Origin: Leptolyngbya sp. PCC 7375
GTDB taxonomy: Bacteria > Cyanobacteriota > Cyanobacteriia > Phormidesmidales > Phormidesmidaceae
Length of the DNA stretch: 64,000 nucleotides
Reading direction: 5' to 3'
Assembly: GCF_000316115.1 (NCBI RefSeq)
Contig: NZ_JH993797.1
Location: forward strand, 1,598,486 to 1,662,485
Under the pieces are notes generated by a model. That model saw only the letters and a program-made list of their open reading frames with translations, was not told the origin of the DNA and did not search any database. Shown in pieces: positions 1 through 7,630 of this stretch (its first letter is position 1; each line of letters starts with the position of its first letter). The position numbers were made by a program, and so were the translations under genes.

Positions 1-2
1 TC

Positions 3-311
3 TTCGATGAGCATCAAAACTTTGATATCTGTACCGTGATTACTAGCCTGGTCCATGCGATTGTCAGTTGCTATGATTCTAGAGACCATTGGCGACAAGC
101 ACTACAGCAATTGGCTAATGAGCATCATGGTTCGGATGCAGCTGTTTCGGTTGACCTTCGCGCCTACCTTAGCAAGAGAATGGCTTTAGTCATGAAAATG
201 GGCGCTTTCTATCGGCAACTCCTGGCAGATTTGACTACTCCATATCCCGCTGCTGATCTTCAGACAATTCTCGATAACCTGTATGTTGTAGAGCGAAACG
301 ACTCCAGGTGA
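3..311 (+). CDS. C-terminal part of an unrecognised protein (cut by window edge)
   Basis: The reading frame is open from the first bases of the window to a TGA at 309-311, so this is probably the 3' end of a longer gene. The first possible internal start is a GTG at 36. The visible 102 residues look alpha-helical and soluble, with no membrane segment and no motif that I recognise. No family can be named. Nothing downstream appears to be in the same operon; the next kilobase holds only gene fragments. The frame is uninterrupted, so it may be a functional gene tail, but a fragment in a decayed region cannot be excluded. Confidence 0.45.
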   Translation, partial: FDEHQNFDICTVITSLVHAIVSCYDSRDHWRQALQQLANEHHGSDAAVSVDLRAYLSKRMALVMKMGAFYRQLLADLTTPYPAADLQTILDNLYVVERNDSR

Positions 312-441
312 AATTCATCTGCGGCTAAGTTCAGCAATGACCTAGTTTATGAAAATTCTGATTCTTTCCTATTCAAGACTTTTCCGATGCAAAAGCTGAA
401 TTTATAGCTGTAAAGTAAAAAAGCACTGTATGCGATCGCCC

Positions 442-522
442 ATGAGTAACTCCATTGAATGGACCCCAGAAGCTAAAGCACGTTTGAAAGAAATTCCCTT
501 TATCTATTTTGGATTTACTTGA
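442..522 (+). pseudogene. Remnant of a PCP-reductase-domain small protein
   Basis: A 26-codon frame starts MSNSIEWTPEAKARLKEIPF and then ends in unrelated residues and a TGA. The W-T-P-E-A-K-A-x-L-x-x-I-P-F block is the hallmark start of the PCP_red domain, found in a small cyanobacterial protein and at the C-terminus of ChlB, where a run such as F-V-R normally follows. Here similarity stops right after IPF, so about two thirds of the domain is missing. A HIP1 site (432-439) lies just upstream. I read it as a truncated gene; translation of the stub is possible but probably not useful. Confidence 0.6.
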
Positions 523-1000
523 TTGAGTCGGTAACCAGTTTTGGAGAGATTTCTCAAATTAGAAAACTTGAACTTAAGAGAATCACGGAGGATTGTATCA
601 GGAATGATTCTTATCACCGTTGAGCTTCACCGACTATGAAGCCGTGAACGTGTCAAGTGGGTTTCGGCATATTTTTGCAGGGGACATCTCATTTCTTATT
701 CACATAAATCTCTCATCGTGTTGTTATTGATTAAGATGATTTATCTTTGCTGCTAGAAATATCTTTTTGATTGAGAATTAATGAGGGACAAAGTGAATTT
801 AGCCGACTATCCAAGGTGTCAATGCTATTTGAACTTGTGTTCTACTACATTACCTCAAGAGTTTTTACAAAGGTGCATGGCCTATTCGTTAGGGCAATCG
901 TGTTTCAGATTACGTAAAGCTTCAAGTTCATGCTAGAGTCTCACTTTGTCCTCTTCATTCTCTCTTCTGAATATTTTTCTCTATGTTTGCGATGCAATAT
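523..1000. other. Intergenic stretch without a recognisable gene
   Basis: Nothing convincing was seen on either strand. It is AT-rich, lies between two gene remnants (PCP_red and IS110-type), and is probably decayed DNA. Confidence 0.4.
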
Positions 1001-1117
1001 TTATTTAAATTCTCGTCGGTACGTCTTGAACGTGTTAAATTCAGTCGCATTACTCTCGGTGTTCAGCAGACAGGATACACAGTTGAATTTGCCCAGATCG
1101 ATCGCTAGAATCTTCAT
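1001..1117 (-). pseudogene. N-terminal fragment of an IS110-family transposase
   Basis: On the minus strand an AGGAGG ribosome-binding site precedes ATG at 1117 and a 38-codon frame starting MKILAIDLGKFNCVSCLL. This matches the usual beginning of IS110-type (DEDD) transposases, in which the Asp of the A-I-D-L-G-K block is the first catalytic residue. A TAA follows after 38 codons, and I could not find the rest of the transposase in any frame downstream. The full protein would be 300-400 residues, so this is a dead 5' stub. Confidence 0.55.
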
Positions 1118-1197
1118 GCTATCCTCCTAGTGTGAGAGAGTTTTGGTTGGTTTCTCTACTCTCTCATGGCTCGCATAGATTCTTTATAAGCCTAACC

Positions 1198-1722
1198 ATG
1201 AGCAAATTATTGAGCCTCGTAATCGTCACAGTATTTCTCGGTTGCCTGGGCTGTAGTCCTCATCAAGCGACAATATCTGATACCGCTGATCTACAGAGTC
1301 CATCCGCGAATGAAGAAAGATCACTCTCTCTATTTTCAATCAACTCATCTGATGGGACCATACTCATCACGACAAACAACATCGCGTCATACGACTGGGA
1401 ATCCCACACAATCACGTTGAAGCCAGGTGTGAAGGAACGGCTTTTAACAAAGCTAGCCCCAGATCTTGTCGGTGGATATCCATTCCAACTTATAGCCAAA
1501 GGTCAACCCATTTATTACGGCAACTTCATAACATCCCTATCATCGATTACTTTAAACACCCCGATCATTGATCTCCAATCGTTCGATAGAATCCCCCTTC
1601 GCGAAGATCAAATTCGACTAGAACTTGGATATCCAACAGAAGATTTTTTTCAAGGTCATGACCCACGAAATGCGGATGCCATTTACGAATCGCTAAAAGA
1701 AGCAAACATACTCAAGGACTAA
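1198..1722 (+). CDS. Small predicted lipoprotein, function unknown
   Basis: The protein is 174 residues long. The frame is open further upstream, but the ATG at 1198 is chosen because it gives a clean lipoprotein signal: M-S-K, a hydrophobic stretch (LLSLVIVTVFLGCLGC) and cysteines in an L-G-C context near residues 17-20, followed by a polar Ser/Thr-rich linker. The rest looks like a globular exported domain without known motifs. It would be anchored to a membrane by N-acyl-diacylglycerol cysteine. Its neighbours are broken genes, so context gives no clue. No family is recognised. Confidence 0.5.
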   Translation: MSKLLSLVIVTVFLGCLGCSPHQATISDTADLQSPSANEERSLSLFSINSSDGTILITTNNIASYDWESHTITLKPGVKERLLTKLAPDLVGGYPFQLIAKGQPIYYGNFITSLSSITLNTPIIDLQSFDRIPLREDQIRLELGYPTEDFFQGHDPRNADAIYESLKEANILKD

Positions 1723-1789
1723 GCTGCGGCTGATAACAAGGCGAATGAACCGGACTGCATGGCGTCCTCATTGCCGTACGGGCGGCATA

Positions 1790-1996
1790 CAGAGACTTCA
1801 TCAAACTTGGCTGGGCTACACAGAAACACAAGGCAGCCCAAAACTACAGAAAACAATCGCCCAAACTTATCAAACCATTGGCATTGAAGAGCTCTTAGTC
1901 CACGCAGGGGCAAAAGAGGCAATTTTCATTTCTTTTATGAAAATTGCCCTTCAAGCTGAAGATCACATCTTCATTAATGCAAGAATCATTAGTTAA
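1790..1996 (+). pseudogene. Fragment of a class I/II PLP-dependent aminotransferase
   Basis: The translated piece contains WLGYTETQGSPKL, then IAQTY, then an LVHAGAKEAIF block and a QAEDHIFI block. These correspond to the substrate- and cofactor-binding segment of fold-type I aminotransferases, in which G-Y-T-E-x-x-G and the GA-x-EAIF region precede the PLP-binding core. Everything N-terminal is absent, and similarity ends with an early stop after about 70 codons, so the lysine that binds PLP is missing. It is a decayed gene piece. Confidence 0.6.
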
Positions 1997-2325
1997 ACAA
2001 AAAATATTACGAGTCATTTAAAACTAATACGATAAATTGCAAGTTCCTACAATTCAGTAGAGATGTGTGTCGCTCATTCTTAATGAGAGGTACTTCTTAA
2101 GATCAAAAGCTGATGCACCTTTTGAATGGGTTAACTATGGGGATTTTTGTCCGCTAAACTTGTTAACTAGAGTAAATATCCCATAGATTTACCTTTGTTA
2201 CGCGTAAAAGAAAACTACTGTAAGTTATCTTGCCGTAGATTTTTCATATTAGAGAGAAGTGTAATTGATACATTTATCACGGTTACCACAATAATGCTGT
2301 AATTGAAATTCAAGGATTCCTTCCC
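1997..2325 (+). other. Leader region upstream of the injection-system cluster
   Basis: This stretch has no gene. It is AT-rich and immediately precedes the first injection-system gene on the same strand, so the main promoter probably lies here. No sigma-70 box or operator stands out clearly enough to call. Confidence 0.35.
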
Positions 2326-4268
2326 ATGCCAATTACGCCAACCTATCCAGGTGTTTATGTTGAGGAGCTTCCCAGTGGCATTCGCACAATTACAGGTGTC
2401 GCCACGTCTATTCTTGCCGTTGTCGGCTACTTCACCAGAGGCCCTGTTGATAGCCCGGTTCAACTCTTTAATATAGGAGATTTTAATCGAGCGTTTGGTG
2501 GCTTAAACTCTAATAGCGAAGCTAGCTACGCTATCCAGCAGTTTTTTCTAAACGGTGGGACAGAAGCATGGGCTGTGCGGGTGACAACGGATGCAGCCAC
2601 TGCATCAACAGCTGTCATTAACCCTGCAGCTGCCCTCACCGTTGAAGCTATTAGTCATGGCACATGGGGAGACAATGTCCGGTTCCGAGTTGAACCAGTA
2701 GGCACAGCAGCCGATGAGTTTAACCTGATCGTTTCAGAATATCCAGCTGATGGGGGTCTGGTTCCCCTACGGCAAGAGGTTTTCCAAAATCTTTCCATGA
2801 CTACAGCCCAAAACAATTTTGTAGATGCTGTAGTCAACGATCCCAATACGGGCTCACAGCTTATTGAGATAACTGCGTCCGGGGCATCGTTGCCTGAGAC
2901 CAATGGCACCCTTTCTGCTGCCCATACCGATGATCCAGATATTCCTGCATCACCAACTGTCACAGTTACCATTACGCGCCCCGACGGTAATGGCGGCACC
3001 ATCAATTTGCCAGCTACTTCGGCAGCAGTTTCGCTTAATCTTGAAGCCGGTAGTCGCTCACTGTTAGAAGTTGCTCCTGCCTTAGAAGCTGCAATTCGGG
3101 CTACCGACCCGACTGAGCCAGCCTTTGCTGGCGCAACTGTAACAGTGGTAGGGGATCGATTATTGGTGCTGGCCGGACCAGGCAACCCCCGTGATGTAAT
3201 CGGTTTCACGGCTGGTGCCACGTCAGATGCTTTACTGTTGACAAGTACACCCAATGCCAGCGCCAATATCCAGGAATATATTCTGGGGGGGGGGCCATTG
3301 CTGGCAGTGGACAGACTGCTGGGGCTGCTGGCGATAATGGAGCCTTACCCGGTAGCACTGAGCTAATTGGTGATCCAACAGAAAAAACAGGGATTCATGC
3401 CCTGGAAGATGTGGATCTGTTTAATTTGCTTTGCATCCCACGCAGTGCCATCGTTGACGGTACGGGCTCATTAACAGCAGAGCAGGCCGGGGCGGTGATG
3501 ACGATGGCCGAAAGCTATTGTCGGAGACGGCGAGCCCTGTTTCTGATGGATACGCCCAACAACCTGAGTACTCCCCAGGCAATTAAAGCCTGGCTAGGGG
3601 CCAACAACAACCTCAGGTCCGATCATGTTGCTCTCTATTTCCCTCAGGTCAAAATGCCTGATCCATTGAATAATTTTAAGCTGCGCACAGTGGGTGCCAG
3701 CGGTACAATTGCTGGGCTTTATGCCCGTACTGACAGTGAGCGTGGTGTGTGGAAAGCCCCGGCAGGAACTGATGCCACCCTCAGCAATGTGTTTGGGTTG
3801 GATGCCTCGCTGACGGATGCGGAAAATGGCACCCTGAATCCCTTGGCCATCAACTGTCTACGCACATTTCCGATCTATGGAACAATCTGCTGGGGGGCAC
3901 GCACTTTAGAGGGGGCCGATGCCATGGCTTCAGAGTATAAGTATGTGCCAGTGCGACGGCTAGCCTTATTTATTGAAGAAACCCTTTTTAGAAGTCTCAA
4001 GTGGGTTGTTTTTGAACCCAATGATGAGCCGCTATGGGCACAAATTCGCCTCAATGTGGGCGCATTTATGAATAATTTATTCCGTCAGGGGGCCTTCCAG
4101 GGTCAAACGCCGCGCCAGGCCTATCTGGTGAAATGTGACAAAGAAACAACCACCCAAAACGACATTAATCAAGGCATTGTCAATATTTTAGTGGGCTTTG
4201 CACCGCTCAAGCCTGCTGAATTTGTCTTTATTAAACTGCAACAGCTGGCTGGTCAAATTCAAACCTAA
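2326..4268 (+). CDS. Contractile tail sheath protein, interrupted by a frameshift
   Basis: This encodes the contractile outer sheath of a phage-tail-like injection system. The N-terminal half (2326-3366) begins with the classic sheath start P-T-Y-P-G-V-Y-V-E-E, followed by the V-A-T-S-I-x-A-V-V-G-Y-F and F-F-x-N-G-G blocks. The C-terminal half is in another frame (from about 3294 to 4268) and has the conserved sheath core, including N-P-L-A-I-N-C-L-R, G-A-R-T-L and the W-V-V-F-E-P-N segment. The frames join inside a run of ten G at 3285-3294; one more G (or two fewer) gives a continuous product of about 647 residues, normal for a sheath with an inserted variable domain (roughly residues 90-310). 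The break could be a sequencing error, a true mutation or a phase-variable switch. It is the only sheath gene seen. An AGGAGG follows for the next gene. Confidence 0.85.
3285..3294 (+). repeat. G10 homopolymer at the sheath frameshift
   Basis: There are ten consecutive G residues exactly where the two sheath frames meet. Upstream codons are in frame 1 and downstream codons in frame 0, so one inserted G or two deleted G restores the protein. Tracts of this kind are prone to slippage. Confidence 0.9.
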
Positions 4269-4283
4269 TAGGAGGAGTTTACA

Positions 4284-4805
4284 ATGGCACAGTTTAGTGT
4301 CAATGCTCAACGCTTTGACCCCTATAAAAATTTTAAGTTTCGCGTCAAATGGGATGGGCGATATGTAGCAGGTGTGAGTAAGGTGGGTGCCCTGAAACGC
4401 ACTACCGAAGTGGTAGAACATCGTGAGGGTGGCGACCCGAGTACCGTGCGTAGGTCTCCTGGTCAGAGTAAGTTTGAGGCGATTACACTGGAGCGCGGTG
4501 TGACCCACGATCTTGAATTTGAGCGGTGGTGTAATAAGGTGTGGAACTACGGTTCTGGCTTGGGGGCAGAGGTATCGTTGGCTGATTTTCGCAAGGATAT
4601 CATCATCGAACTTATGAACGAGGCGGGACAGGTGGCTATTGCTTACAAGGTTTATCGCTGTTGGCCTTCGGAGTGTCAAGCATTGCCAGAGTTGGATGCC
4701 AATGCCAATGCCATTGCCTTTGAAATGGTGACCTTACAAAATGAAGGCTTTGAGCGTGACCTTGATGTGGTCGAACCGTCTGAGCCTAGTTTTGTTGAAC
4801 CATAG
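4284..4805 (+). CDS. Tail tube protein (gp19/Afp1-5-like)
   Basis: The 173-residue protein builds the rigid inner tube driven through target membranes when the sheath contracts. It carries the family signature D-P-Y-K-N-F-K-F-R-V-K-W near residue 12, V-x-K-V-G-x-L-K-R-T-T-E around residue 36, R-E-G-G-D-P-S, and I-T-L-E-R-G-V-T-H-D-x-E-F. Length is typical of T4 gp19-like and eCIS tube subunits. A strong AGGAGG lies about 7 nt before the ATG. It follows the sheath by 15 nt and abuts the next start directly (TAG then ATG), so all are in one operon. Only one tube gene is present, whereas Afp-type clusters have two. Confidence 0.92.
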   Translation: MAQFSVNAQRFDPYKNFKFRVKWDGRYVAGVSKVGALKRTTEVVEHREGGDPSTVRRSPGQSKFEAITLERGVTHDLEFERWCNKVWNYGSGLGAEVSLADFRKDIIIELMNEAGQVAIAYKVYRCWPSECQALPELDANANAIAFEMVTLQNEGFERDLDVVEPSEPSFVEP

Positions 4806-5546
4806 ATGACCATGAAAGGGCTAACGGCGGCTAATTTGCTTACGGTGTGGGAACAAGGAATATCCCAGAGTGCAGCTCAGCGTGGATTGCTGTTGTTAAT
4901 GGCAGCCTGTCCGGATCAGTCTCCTGAACAACTGGCTCAGATAAGTATTGGTCAGCGGGATAACCATTTACTCACCTTAAGAGAACAAACCTTAGGCTCA
5001 CAACTAGTTAGCGTTGTAAATTGTCCCAGCTGTAACAGTAATTTAGAGCTCAACTTTACCGTATCTGATATTCGGCAACCGCCAATATTAGAGCCATCCT
5101 CAGGGTTACTGCTAGCAACAGAAGAGTATGAAATCGAGTTCAGGCTGCCCAATAGCCTTGATCTGCATGCGGTTGAACAGATGTCTGATGTATCTCAGGC
5201 AGCGCAGCAAATTTTAGAACGCTGTATTCTCTCTGCGCACTATCAGGGCCAGCCGGTTTCGCCAGATCACATTCCACCCCGTATCAATCAAGCCTTACTT
5301 GAGAAAATGGAACAGATTGATCAGCAGGCCGATATACAACTTGCAGTCAGTTGTCCCGACTGTGGGCATCAATGGCAGGCCCCGTTCGACATTCTGAGTT
5401 TTTTCTGGCAAGAGTTGACAGCCTGGGCACAGCGGATTTTACGAGATGTGCATCAGTTAGCATCTGCCTACGGTTGGCGAGAAGCCGACATTCTAGCCAT
5501 GAGTCCTCAACGTCGACAGTTTTATTTGGAGATGATCCATCAATGA
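4806..5546 (+). CDS. Zinc-ribbon baseplate assembly/chaperone-like protein
   Basis: The 246-residue protein has two Cys pairs, C73-x2-C76 (CPSC) and C183-x2-C186 (CPDCGHQW), which very probably bind one zinc. The C-terminus (WREADILAMSPQRRQFYLEM) resembles phage tail assembly chaperones, where a W-x-x-x-[ED]-I-L-x-L-x-x-x-R-R-x-x-Y motif is common. Proteins of this kind sit after the tube gene in many injection-system clusters and are sometimes likened to the T4 baseplate hub assembly proteins. The start directly abuts the tube stop; an in-frame ATG at 4812 is an alternative. Its stop overlaps the next ATG (ATGA). The exact role is inferred from position. Confidence 0.65.
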   Translation: MTMKGLTAANLLTVWEQGISQSAAQRGLLLLMAACPDQSPEQLAQISIGQRDNHLLTLREQTLGSQLVSVVNCPSCNSNLELNFTVSDIRQPPILEPSSGLLLATEEYEIEFRLPNSLDLHAVEQMSDVSQAAQQILERCILSAHYQGQPVSPDHIPPRINQALLEKMEQIDQQADIQLAVSCPDCGHQWQAPFDILSFFWQELTAWAQRILRDVHQLASAYGWREADILAMSPQRRQFYLEMIHQ

Positions 5547-6394
5547 GTCACTACCTCCAAACCATCGTCGCCAAAAACATGGGCCATCTATCCGTAGTGC
5601 GGCCTCGCTTAGCTTCGCCGTTTGAGCCACCTGCGGATACTGTGTCACTGATGCCTCAGTTCCCCATGGAGGCTGAAGCTGAGACGTCTGACAGTGGGCC
5701 AACCACAACCCGCGAGCCTAACTTGAGGCAGCCCCAGCCGGATACGGTTAGGCGGGTGGACCCATTCCGTTCTACGCCATCGTCTCAGTTATCTCAACCA
5801 TCAGTCCTACCACCCACGGCTCCGACGATATCTGATGCTTCTGTATCACCCTCTGCTTTAAAGCCCAGAATTCTATCAGAACCATTACCGTCCCAACCGT
5901 CTGTTCCTACTCCAAACGTATCTAGAACAGACGGTCCTTTTTCAGCATCCGTCGTTGAACTCCCTAACGAAACGAGTCTTCCTTGGCCCATAGCTGCAGA
6001 CATACCGGTAACTCAACATGCCCCACCATCATTAGCCTCTTCTCAAGCATTAGCTGCTCCTCAAGGATCTACACCAACCAGGCAGCCGTCTGCTGTTGAG
6101 CCTATTCAACCCTTGTTAGTTGGCCTTAGTCAGTCCCAAAACGTCGCTGATGATTCTTCTGCAAAACCATTAGGTGCTCCTGAATTCTTTTCCACCCCTC
6201 GCTCTTTCTCTAAGTTGTCTTCTCCGCCGTCATCTGAGACCAGTGGTCCAACTATTCAGGTCACCATTGGGCGTATTGATGTGCGAGCTGTTACCCCCAA
6301 ATCGTCTCCGCCTAAATCATCTAAGTCTCGCCCTGCTAAGCCCTCCTTACAGGATTATTTAAAGGCTCGAAATAGCTCGCGCCATGGAGTTTAA
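5543..6394 (+). CDS. Injection-system linker protein: conserved ends, disordered Pro/Ser middle
   Basis: The 283-residue protein starts at an ATGA overlap with the preceding gene, which fixes the start even though the frame is open upstream. The first 30 residues (MSHYLQTIVAK, then V-V-R-P-R-L-A-S-P-F-E-P) and the last 45 (V-T-I-G-R-I-D-V-R-A-V and L-Q-D-Y-L-K) look conserved and match short signatures that I know from genes in this position of other eCIS clusters. The middle 200 residues are almost entirely Pro, Ser, Thr and Gln and must be disordered. No enzyme motif is present. A flexible adaptor joining two parts of the particle, or the particle to a cell structure, would fit; that is inference. 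Confidence 0.6.
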   Translation: MSHYLQTIVAKNMGHLSVVRPRLASPFEPPADTVSLMPQFPMEAEAETSDSGPTTTREPNLRQPQPDTVRRVDPFRSTPSSQLSQPSVLPPTAPTISDASVSPSALKPRILSEPLPSQPSVPTPNVSRTDGPFSASVVELPNETSLPWPIAADIPVTQHAPPSLASSQALAAPQGSTPTRQPSAVEPIQPLLVGLSQSQNVADDSSAKPLGAPEFFSTPRSFSKLSSPPSSETSGPTIQVTIGRIDVRAVTPKSSPPKSSKSRPAKPSLQDYLKARNSSRHGV

Positions 6395-6397
6395 ACC

Positions 6398-7630
6398 ATG
6401 AGTACTGCCCTTGCTATTGGTGCTGTTACGGCCGTTCTTAGAGGTGTATTAACCAATCGGCTGGCCAGTGTTTCGGGGAACTTGGGGGGAAGTACGCCAG
6501 ATGTTTCTGTACTCCCACCTGACATTGTGCTGGCATCGAATGAAGTGAATGTGCCAGATACGCTTAATTTGTTTCTCTATCGGGTAATGCCCAATGTGGG
6601 CTGGCGAAATATTGGCTATCCAGCCAGGGATTCCCAGGGAGAACGGGTAAGTTGTCCGCCTCTGGCTTTAGACTTACATTATTTACTCAGTGCTTACAGT
6701 CAGGTGCCATTTCGCGCTGAAGTGATGCTGGGCTACGGCATGCAAGTGTTGCATGAAGCCGGTGTACTCCCCCGTGAGCTAATCAGTGCAAGGCTTTCGG
6801 ACTTGGTTAATTTTCCTGAAAATATTCTGGCTGCATCTACCCTGGCAGAACAAATTGAAATGATAAAAATCACCCCTGAAGGGTTGAGTACAGAAGAAAT
6901 TTCAAAGCTGTGGTCAGCTTTTCAGACAAATTATCGGCCAACGGTGGCTTACCACGTCTCCGTGGTTCTGATTGAAAGCGATCGCACTGCTCGCTCAGCG
7001 CTACCTGTACGGGAAAGCCAGGTATTCGTTATGCCTTTGAATCGACCCGTGATTAATGCGGTACAACCTCAACTCGTTAATCCGAGCGGGACACTCACCA
7101 TTCAAGGCTACAACTTGCAGGCAGATGAGCTCAGGGTACGAATTAATGGAGACACTCAGATAGCTCCAACAGCAGACAATATAAGTGATACAGAGATTTC
7201 TGTTGAACTGCCCAATACTTTACAAACTGGTGTAAAAACCGTCCAGGTTGTTCACTACATTAATTATGAACCCAATGACGAGAATCCTGCGGACTTGCGA
7301 GAAGGCTTTGAGTCAAATACGGTTTCCTTTATTTTAAGACCCGAGATTATTAGCATTAGTCCAGACCCGGTGGCACAAAATCAATCGTTAACTTTGACGG
7401 TTGTTACCCCTGTTAGTGAGCGGCAACAGGTACAGCTGTTTCTGGGTGACCAAGCAATTTCTAATTTTCAGCTGGTGGGTGCTTTACCAACGACGACACT
7501 GACGTTTGATATTCCGGCTGATTTCACTCCAGGTGAATATTTAGTACGGTTACGGATTGATGGTGCTGAAAGTGAATTACAACCGGCAACAGGCCCCTAT
7601 TCTGCCCCAACCGTTACTGTAATCCCATGA
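6398..7630 (+). CDS. DUF4255 / Pvc16-type tube cap protein with Ig-like domains
   Basis: The 410-residue protein has an N-terminal DUF4255 (Pvc16_N) domain over about residues 1-190, recognised by the early P-D-I-V-L-A-S and N-L-F-L-Y-R-V-x-P-N blocks, then L-x-L-D-L-H-Y-L-L-S-A-Y. In Afp/PVC particles this family caps the distal end of tube and sheath and terminates assembly. Residues 215-410 form two IPT/TIG-like immunoglobulin repeats (I-N-A-V-Q-P-Q-L-V and I-I-S-I-S-P-D-P-V). It starts 3 nt after the linker gene, and its TGA overlaps the ATG of the ATPase (ATGA), the usual cap-ATPase pairing. Confidence 0.82.
   Translation: MSTALAIGAVTAVLRGVLTNRLASVSGNLGGSTPDVSVLPPDIVLASNEVNVPDTLNLFLYRVMPNVGWRNIGYPARDSQGERVSCPPLALDLHYLLSAYSQVPFRAEVMLGYGMQVLHEAGVLPRELISARLSDLVNFPENILAASTLAEQIEMIKITPEGLSTEEISKLWSAFQTNYRPTVAYHVSVVLIESDRTARSALPVRESQVFVMPLNRPVINAVQPQLVNPSGTLTIQGYNLQADELRVRINGDTQIAPTADNISDTEISVELPNTLQTGVKTVQVVHYINYEPNDENPADLREGFESNTVSFILRPEIISISPDPVAQNQSLTLTVVTPVSERQQVQLFLGDQAISNFQLVGALPTTTLTFDIPADFTPGEYLVRLRIDGAESELQPATGPYSAPTVTVIP

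Noticed and set aside
2655..3266. 203-codon minus-strand frame inside the sheath gene
   Set aside because: It lies fully opposite a well-supported sheath domain; its Ala/Ser/Val-rich sequence is the mirror of that gene.
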